DNA from: an uncultured Bacteroides sp.
Lineage (GTDB): Bacteria > Bacteroidota > Bacteroidia > Bacteroidales > Bacteroidaceae
Length of the DNA stretch: 64,000 nucleotides
Direction: 5' to 3'
Assembly (NCBI GenBank): GCA_948847595.1
Contig: CAQOGY010000008.1
Coordinates: forward strand, 62,001 to 126,000
Shown here one piece after another: positions 59,874-64,000 of the stretch (position 1 is its first letter; each line of letters starts with the position of its first letter). The notes beneath the pieces were generated by a model. The model was not told the origin of the DNA. It did not search any database and saw only the letters and a list, made by a program, of their open reading frames with translations. A program made the position numbers and the translations under genes.

Positions 59874-62277
59874 AAAGATTACTGCGTTTCTATTCATTCT
59901 AATGTTAGGGGTTTCCTCTCCTTTGCTGGCTCAAAGCATGAGTGATTCCCAAGTCCTTGAATATGTGAAAGATGGCATCAAGCAAGGAAAAGAACAAAAA
60001 CAACTAGCCTCGGAACTAGCCCGCAAAGGTGTGACCAAGGAACAGGCGATACGTGTGAAACAGTTGTATGAACGTCAGAACAATGTAAATACTTCCAATG
60101 CCACCGGCACTGATATTAATGAGTCGCGTCTGCGTGAAGAAACGAAAGAAAATACTTCCGACATGCAGGAAGACCACCCGAGCACACAAGACCTCGACCG
60201 TGGCAACCAAGTTTTCGGCAGAAATATCTTCAATACCCGAAACCTGACTTTTGAACCTAGTGTGAACATCGCCACTCCCTTGAACTACCGTCTCGGCCCG
60301 GGTGACGAAGTGATTATCGACATATGGGGAGCGAGCCAGAATACTATCCGGCAGCAGATTTCCCCTGATGGCACTATCAACATTCAGAAAATCGGCCCTG
60401 TCAACCTGAACGGTATGACCATCACCGAAGCCAACGACTATCTCAAGAAAACTTTAAATAAGATATACAACGGCCTTAACAGCGCCACCGACCCTACCTC
60501 GGATATCCGTCTGACCCTGGGTAGTATACGTACGATTCAAATCAACGTGATGGGCGAAGTTGTACAACCGGGCACGTATTCCCTTTCTTCTTTTGCCACT
60601 GTATTTCATGCACTTTACCGTGCCGGCGGAGTCAGTGACATAGGAAGCCTTCGCAATGTCCAACTGGTAAGAAACGGTAAGAACATCGCCACAATTGACG
60701 TCTACCAATTCATACTGAAAGGAAACATTCAGGACGACATCCGTCTCCAGGAAGGTGACGTTGTCATCGTCCCCGCCTACGAAGTATTGGTAAAGATCGA
60801 CGGAAAAGTGAAACGCTCCATGCGTTTTGAAATGAAGAAGGACGAATCCTTATCTACCCTTCTCAGCTATGCCGGTGGTTTCGAAGCGGATGCCTACACC
60901 CGTTCACTGCGTGTAGTACGTCAGAATGGTCAGGAGTACGAAGTAAATACAGTTAAAGACTTGGATTACAGCGTCTATAAAATGCGAAACGGTGATGTCG
61001 TTACAGCCGAAGCCATCCTTAACCGTTTCATTAACAAACTCGAAATCCGTGGTGCAGTCTATCGCCCGGGAATTTATGAATTGAACGGTAAACTGAATAC
61101 AATCCGCGAACTCGTCAACGAATCACAAGGTCTTACGGGTGATGCGTTCCTGAACCGTGCCGTCCTTTACCGCCAACGCGAAGACCTGACCAGTGAAGTT
61201 ATCCCGGTAGACATCAAAGCCATAATGGATGGTACTTCCCCCAATATCATCCTGATGAAGAATGACATCCTCTATATCCCAAGTATCCACGACTTGGAAG
61301 ATAAAGGTGATGTTGTCATCCACGGTGAAGTAGCCAAGCCGGATTCTTATCCCTACGCTGATAATATGACTCTTGAAGACCTTATCATCCAGGCAGGTGG
61401 TTTGCGTGAAGCAGCTTCGGTTGTCCGTGTGGATGTATCCCGTCGAATCAAGAATCCCCGAAGTACGGTAGACAGCGATACAATTGGTCAGATATATACT
61501 TTTTCTTTGAAAGAGGGTTTTGTGGTGGATGGGAAGCCGGGATTTGTACTTCAACCTTATGATGAGGTTTATGTACGTCGAAGTCCCGGCTATCAGCCGC
61601 AACAAAATGTGGTGGTAGAAGGTGAAATCCTTTTCGGTGGCTCTTATGCGATGACCAGCCGTGAAGAACGCCTTTCGGATTTAATCAACAAAGCCGGTGG
61701 TGCTACGAACTACGCTTACCTGCGTGGTGCAAAACTGACTCGTGTAGCTAACGCCAGCGAAAAGAAACGCATGGGTGATGTGATTCGTCTAATGAGCAGG
61801 CAACTTGGAGAAGCTATGATTGATTCTTTAGGTATCCGTATCGAGAATACATTCACAGTCGGCATCGACTTGGAAAAAGCATTGGCTAAACCGGGAAGTA
61901 CGGCAGATCTTGTATTACGTGAAGGCGATGTTGTTTCTATTCCGAAGAACAATAATACAATAACTATTAATGGTGCTGTAATGGTTCCGAATACTGTTTC
62001 CTATATAGAAGGTAAGAACATAAATTACTACATAAACCAATCCGGTGGCTATTCTGAAAATGCGAAGAAGAGTAAGAAATTCATTATTTATATGAATGGT
62101 CAGGTTACGAAGGTGAAGGGTAGTGGTAAGAAACAGATAGAGCCTGGGTGTGAGATAATTGTACCTAGCAAAGCTAAGAAAGGTAAGGCGAATATCAGTA
62201 ATATTTTGGCTTATGCAACCTCATTTAGTACATTGGGAATGATGGTTGCTTCTATTGCCAATCTAATAAAAAAATAG
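59860..62277 (+). CDS. Outer-membrane polysaccharide export protein (Wza-like)
   Basis: The ATG at 59860 (MTLSKKITAFLFILMLGVSS) overlaps the upxY stop and gives a signal peptide. The 805-residue protein has a polysaccharide-export domain (LNYRLGPGDEVIIDIWGASQ) followed by a series of SLBB domains (VNVMGEV..., GGVSDIGSL, QGLTGDAFL, GGLREAASV, GGATNYAYL, GGYSENAKK) and a C-terminal hydrophobic segment. It forms the outer-membrane exit channel for the capsule. No lipobox cysteine is visible, unlike E. coli Wza. Confidence 0.9.
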   Translation: MTLSKKITAFLFILMLGVSSPLLAQSMSDSQVLEYVKDGIKQGKEQKQLASELARKGVTKEQAIRVKQLYERQNNVNTSNATGTDINESRLREETKENTSDMQEDHPSTQDLDRGNQVFGRNIFNTRNLTFEPSVNIATPLNYRLGPGDEVIIDIWGASQNTIRQQISPDGTINIQKIGPVNLNGMTITEANDYLKKTLNKIYNGLNSATDPTSDIRLTLGSIRTIQINVMGEVVQPGTYSLSSFATVFHALYRAGGVSDIGSLRNVQLVRNGKNIATIDVYQFILKGNIQDDIRLQEGDVVIVPAYEVLVKIDGKVKRSMRFEMKKDESLSTLLSYAGGFEADAYTRSLRVVRQNGQEYEVNTVKDLDYSVYKMRNGDVVTAEAILNRFINKLEIRGAVYRPGIYELNGKLNTIRELVNESQGLTGDAFLNRAVLYRQREDLTSEVIPVDIKAIMDGTSPNIILMKNDILYIPSIHDLEDKGDVVIHGEVAKPDSYPYADNMTLEDLIIQAGGLREAASVVRVDVSRRIKNPRSTVDSDTIGQIYTFSLKEGFVVDGKPGFVLQPYDEVYVRRSPGYQPQQNVVVEGEILFGGSYAMTSREERLSDLINKAGGATNYAYLRGAKLTRVANASEKKRMGDVIRLMSRQLGEAMIDSLGIRIENTFTVGIDLEKALAKPGSTADLVLREGDVVSIPKNNNTITINGAVMVPNTVSYIEGKNINYYINQSGGYSENAKKSKKFIIYMNGQVTKVKGSGKKQIEPGCEIIVPSKAKKGKANISNILAYATSFSTLGMMVASIANLIKK

Positions 62278-62288
62278 CAATTCGATTT

Positions 62289-63434
62289 ATGGTTGAAAAT
62301 AGCAAACAAAATACTGATAAAGAATTGTCTTCTAAATTGGACGAGAAAAAAGAGCCTAGAATGGGGCTTGATTTAGTCGATATTTTTCGTAAAATAATCG
62401 GTATTCGTAAAAAAATGTATAAGGCTGCTGGTATTGGAGTATTAATCGGTATTATTGTTGCGTTGAGTATTCCTAAACAGTATACAGTTAAAGTGACTCT
62501 TTCTCCTGAGATGGGTAATACCAAAAGTAATGGGTTGGCAGGGCTTGCAGCTTCTTTTTTGGGAAATGGAGCTAACATGGGGGAGGGAGTCGATGCGTTA
62601 AATGCTTCTCTCTCATCTGATATTGTTTCTTCCACTCCTTTCTTACTTGAACTTCTAAAAATGAAAATTGATGTACCTGTTGAAAAGGCAAATACTACTT
62701 TAGAAGATTATTTGGATGAACAGTCTTCTCCTTGGTGGAATTACGTGATTGGTATGCCGGGAATGATTATAGGTGGAGTAAAGTCTTTATTTAGTGATGA
62801 AAATAAAAATGTTATTGCTGGAAAAATGGATCAGACGACTATTATATTAACGAGAGACGAATTTGATAAATTGAATTTGTTAAGAAAAGCAATAACTGCA
62901 TCAGTGAATAATAAAACAGCTATTACGAATATAGCTGTCACTTTACAAGAACCTGTTATAGCAACAATTGTAGCTGACTCTGTGGTTCATAAATTGCAGG
63001 AATACATTATTAGTTATCGAACTTCAAAAGCTATAGATGACTGTACTTATTTAGAAAAGCTATTTAAAGAGCGTCAAGAAGAGTATTATATTGCTCAAAA
63101 GAAATATGCAGATTATGTGGATGCTCATGATAATTTAATTCTTCAAAGTGTACGTACAGAACAGGAACGACTACAGAATGATAGAAGTTTAGCTTATCAG
63201 GTATATAGTCAGGTGGCCAATCAGTTGCAAGTTGCCAGAGCAAAAGTGCAAGAAGAAAAACCTGTATTTGCAGTGGTTGAACCTGCTGTTATTCCTTTGG
63301 AAACTTCTGGTATGGGAATAAAAGTCAGTGTATTATTATTTGTATTTCTATCCATATTTTTTGTTATTGGCTGGGACTTGTTTGGAAAAGAAATATGGAA
63401 TAGATTAAAAATGGATATAAGAAAAGGTAATTGA
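62289..63434 (+). CDS. Wzz-type chain-length/co-polymerase protein
   Basis: The 381-residue protein has two membrane helices (AGIGVLIGIIVALSIP near residues 47-62, VSVLLFVFLSIFFVIGWDLF near 350-370). Between them lies a long periplasmic region with the Wzz N-terminal fold (QYTVKVTLSPEMG) and coiled coil (EYYIAQKKYADYVDAHDNLI). It sets capsule chain length and couples to the Wza-like channel encoded just upstream. It lacks a C-terminal tyrosine kinase domain. Confidence 0.85.
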   Translation: MVENSKQNTDKELSSKLDEKKEPRMGLDLVDIFRKIIGIRKKMYKAAGIGVLIGIIVALSIPKQYTVKVTLSPEMGNTKSNGLAGLAASFLGNGANMGEGVDALNASLSSDIVSSTPFLLELLKMKIDVPVEKANTTLEDYLDEQSSPWWNYVIGMPGMIIGGVKSLFSDENKNVIAGKMDQTTIILTRDEFDKLNLLRKAITASVNNKTAITNIAVTLQEPVIATIVADSVVHKLQEYIISYRTSKAIDDCTYLEKLFKERQEEYYIAQKKYADYVDAHDNLILQSVRTEQERLQNDRSLAYQVYSQVANQLQVARAKVQEEKPVFAVVEPAVIPLETSGMGIKVSVLLFVFLSIFFVIGWDLFGKEIWNRLKMDIRKGN

Positions 63435-63462
63435 TTATCAGTGCTCTACTTTTTATTATTCT

Positions 63463-64000
63463 ATGTCTAGCTCAAAAAACAATCTTATAGCAAAAAATAC
63501 AATGATGCTTTATATTCGACTAAGCATCATAATGATTGTATATTTATATACTTCTAGGATTGTATTAAAGGCTTTAGGTATAGAAGATTATGGAATTTAT
63601 AATGTTGTAGCAGGAGTTGTAACTTTGTTCTCCTTCTTTAACGCAGCTTTGAGTTCTGCAACTTCCCGTTTTATAACTTATGAATTAGGCCGAGAAAACG
63701 TCATTGAACTAAAGAAAAACTTTCGTACTGCTTTTACTATACACTTGATATTGGCTGTGATTATTCTAGTGTTGGCGGAGACAATCGGTCTATGGTTTGT
63801 AAATAATAAATTGATTATACCTGTTGAAAGGCTATTTGCCGCTAATATGATTTTTCAATTTTCGATTCTTAGTTGTGTAGTAACAATTATGCAAGTTCCA
63901 TTGAATGCGGAAATAATTGCTCATGAAAAAATGGGAATTTATGCATATATGGGGATTTTGGATGCAGCATGCAAATTACTCATAGCTTTTATTATAAGCA
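63463..64000 (+). CDS. Wzx-like flippase, partial (runs off right edge)
   Basis: The ATG at 63463 (MSSSKNNLIAKNTMMLYIRL) opens a frame to the window edge, 179 codons. It is strongly hydrophobic (SIIMIVYLYTSRIVLKALGI, YNVVAGVVTLFSFFNAALSS). Start and helix spacing are typical of polysaccharide flippases of the MOP superfamily in Bacteroides capsule loci. Its place after the exporter and Wzz genes fits. Confidence 0.85.
   Translation, partial: MSSSKNNLIAKNTMMLYIRLSIIMIVYLYTSRIVLKALGIEDYGIYNVVAGVVTLFSFFNAALSSATSRFITYELGRENVIELKKNFRTAFTIHLILAVIILVLAETIGLWFVNNKLIIPVERLFAANMIFQFSILSCVVTIMQVPLNAEIIAHEKMGIYAYMGILDAACKLLIAFIIS

Overview
The window comes from a Bacteroidales genome, most likely Bacteroides, Phocaeicola or a close relative. 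The evidence is a Bacteroides-type tra operon (TraE, F, G, J, K, L, M, N, O), an UpxY-type antiterminator heading a capsule locus, and many promoters of the Bacteroidetes form TAnnTTTG. About 1-58,600 is one end of an integrative conjugative element (ICE); 58,740-64,000 is the chromosomal capsule locus beside which it is integrated.

ICE layout. 1-7,009 (minus) is a transfer/accessory operon with two paralogous secreted proteins, a PH-domain membrane protein, a Toprim primase-like protein and ICE-specific unknowns. 7,289-9,244 (plus) holds an M23 peptidase, a small membrane protein and an AbiF/AbiD-type gene preceded by a small structured RNA. 9,400-29,000 is AT-rich cargo. 29,118-48,538 (minus) is the conjugation operon, from the first small membrane protein to the VirD4-like coupling protein. 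49,020-58,521 is a replication/integration module: a DnaN-like clamp, an AlbA_2 regulator, a CHC2/Toprim primase, a RepA-like ATPase, two excisionase-like proteins and two tandem tyrosine integrases. An identical 27-bp sequence lies about 115 bp upstream of both minus-strand operons, which suggests co-regulation. No relaxase is visible, so it should lie left of the window.

Cargo. This is an antagonism island with its own regulatory circuit. It contains (a) a bacteroidetocin-like operon: membrane protein, 57-residue double-glycine precursor, thioredoxin-like protein and peptidase-ABC exporter; (b) a second ribosomal-peptide operon: YcaO enzyme, cysteine-free double-glycine precursor, peptidase-ABC exporter, small adaptor-like protein, radical SAM/SPASM enzyme, TonB-dependent-receptor-like barrel and a secreted protein; (c) an aerolysin-like lipoprotein followed by a small tandem-repeat lipoprotein; and (d) an alpha-oxoamine synthase flanked by two TetR-family regulators. 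The palindrome ACAGT-N4-ACTGT sits beside the -7 box of all four minus-strand promoters (synthase, bacteriocin, YcaO operon, aerolysin-like gene). A degenerate copy sits at the second TetR promoter. The simplest reading is one regulon in which a small-molecule signal made by the synthase is read by a TetR protein and controls three antibacterial weapons.

Right end. A 3' remnant of a tyrosine recombinase (58,736-58,927) lies between the ICE integrases and a 252-bp segment bounded by perfect 24-bp inverted repeats. That segment carries a promoter pointing away from upxY. It is therefore a phase-variable capsule promoter in the OFF orientation, and its neighbouring recombinase gene appears to have been cut by ICE integration. 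upxY, a Wza-like exporter, a Wzz-like protein and a Wzx-like flippase follow.
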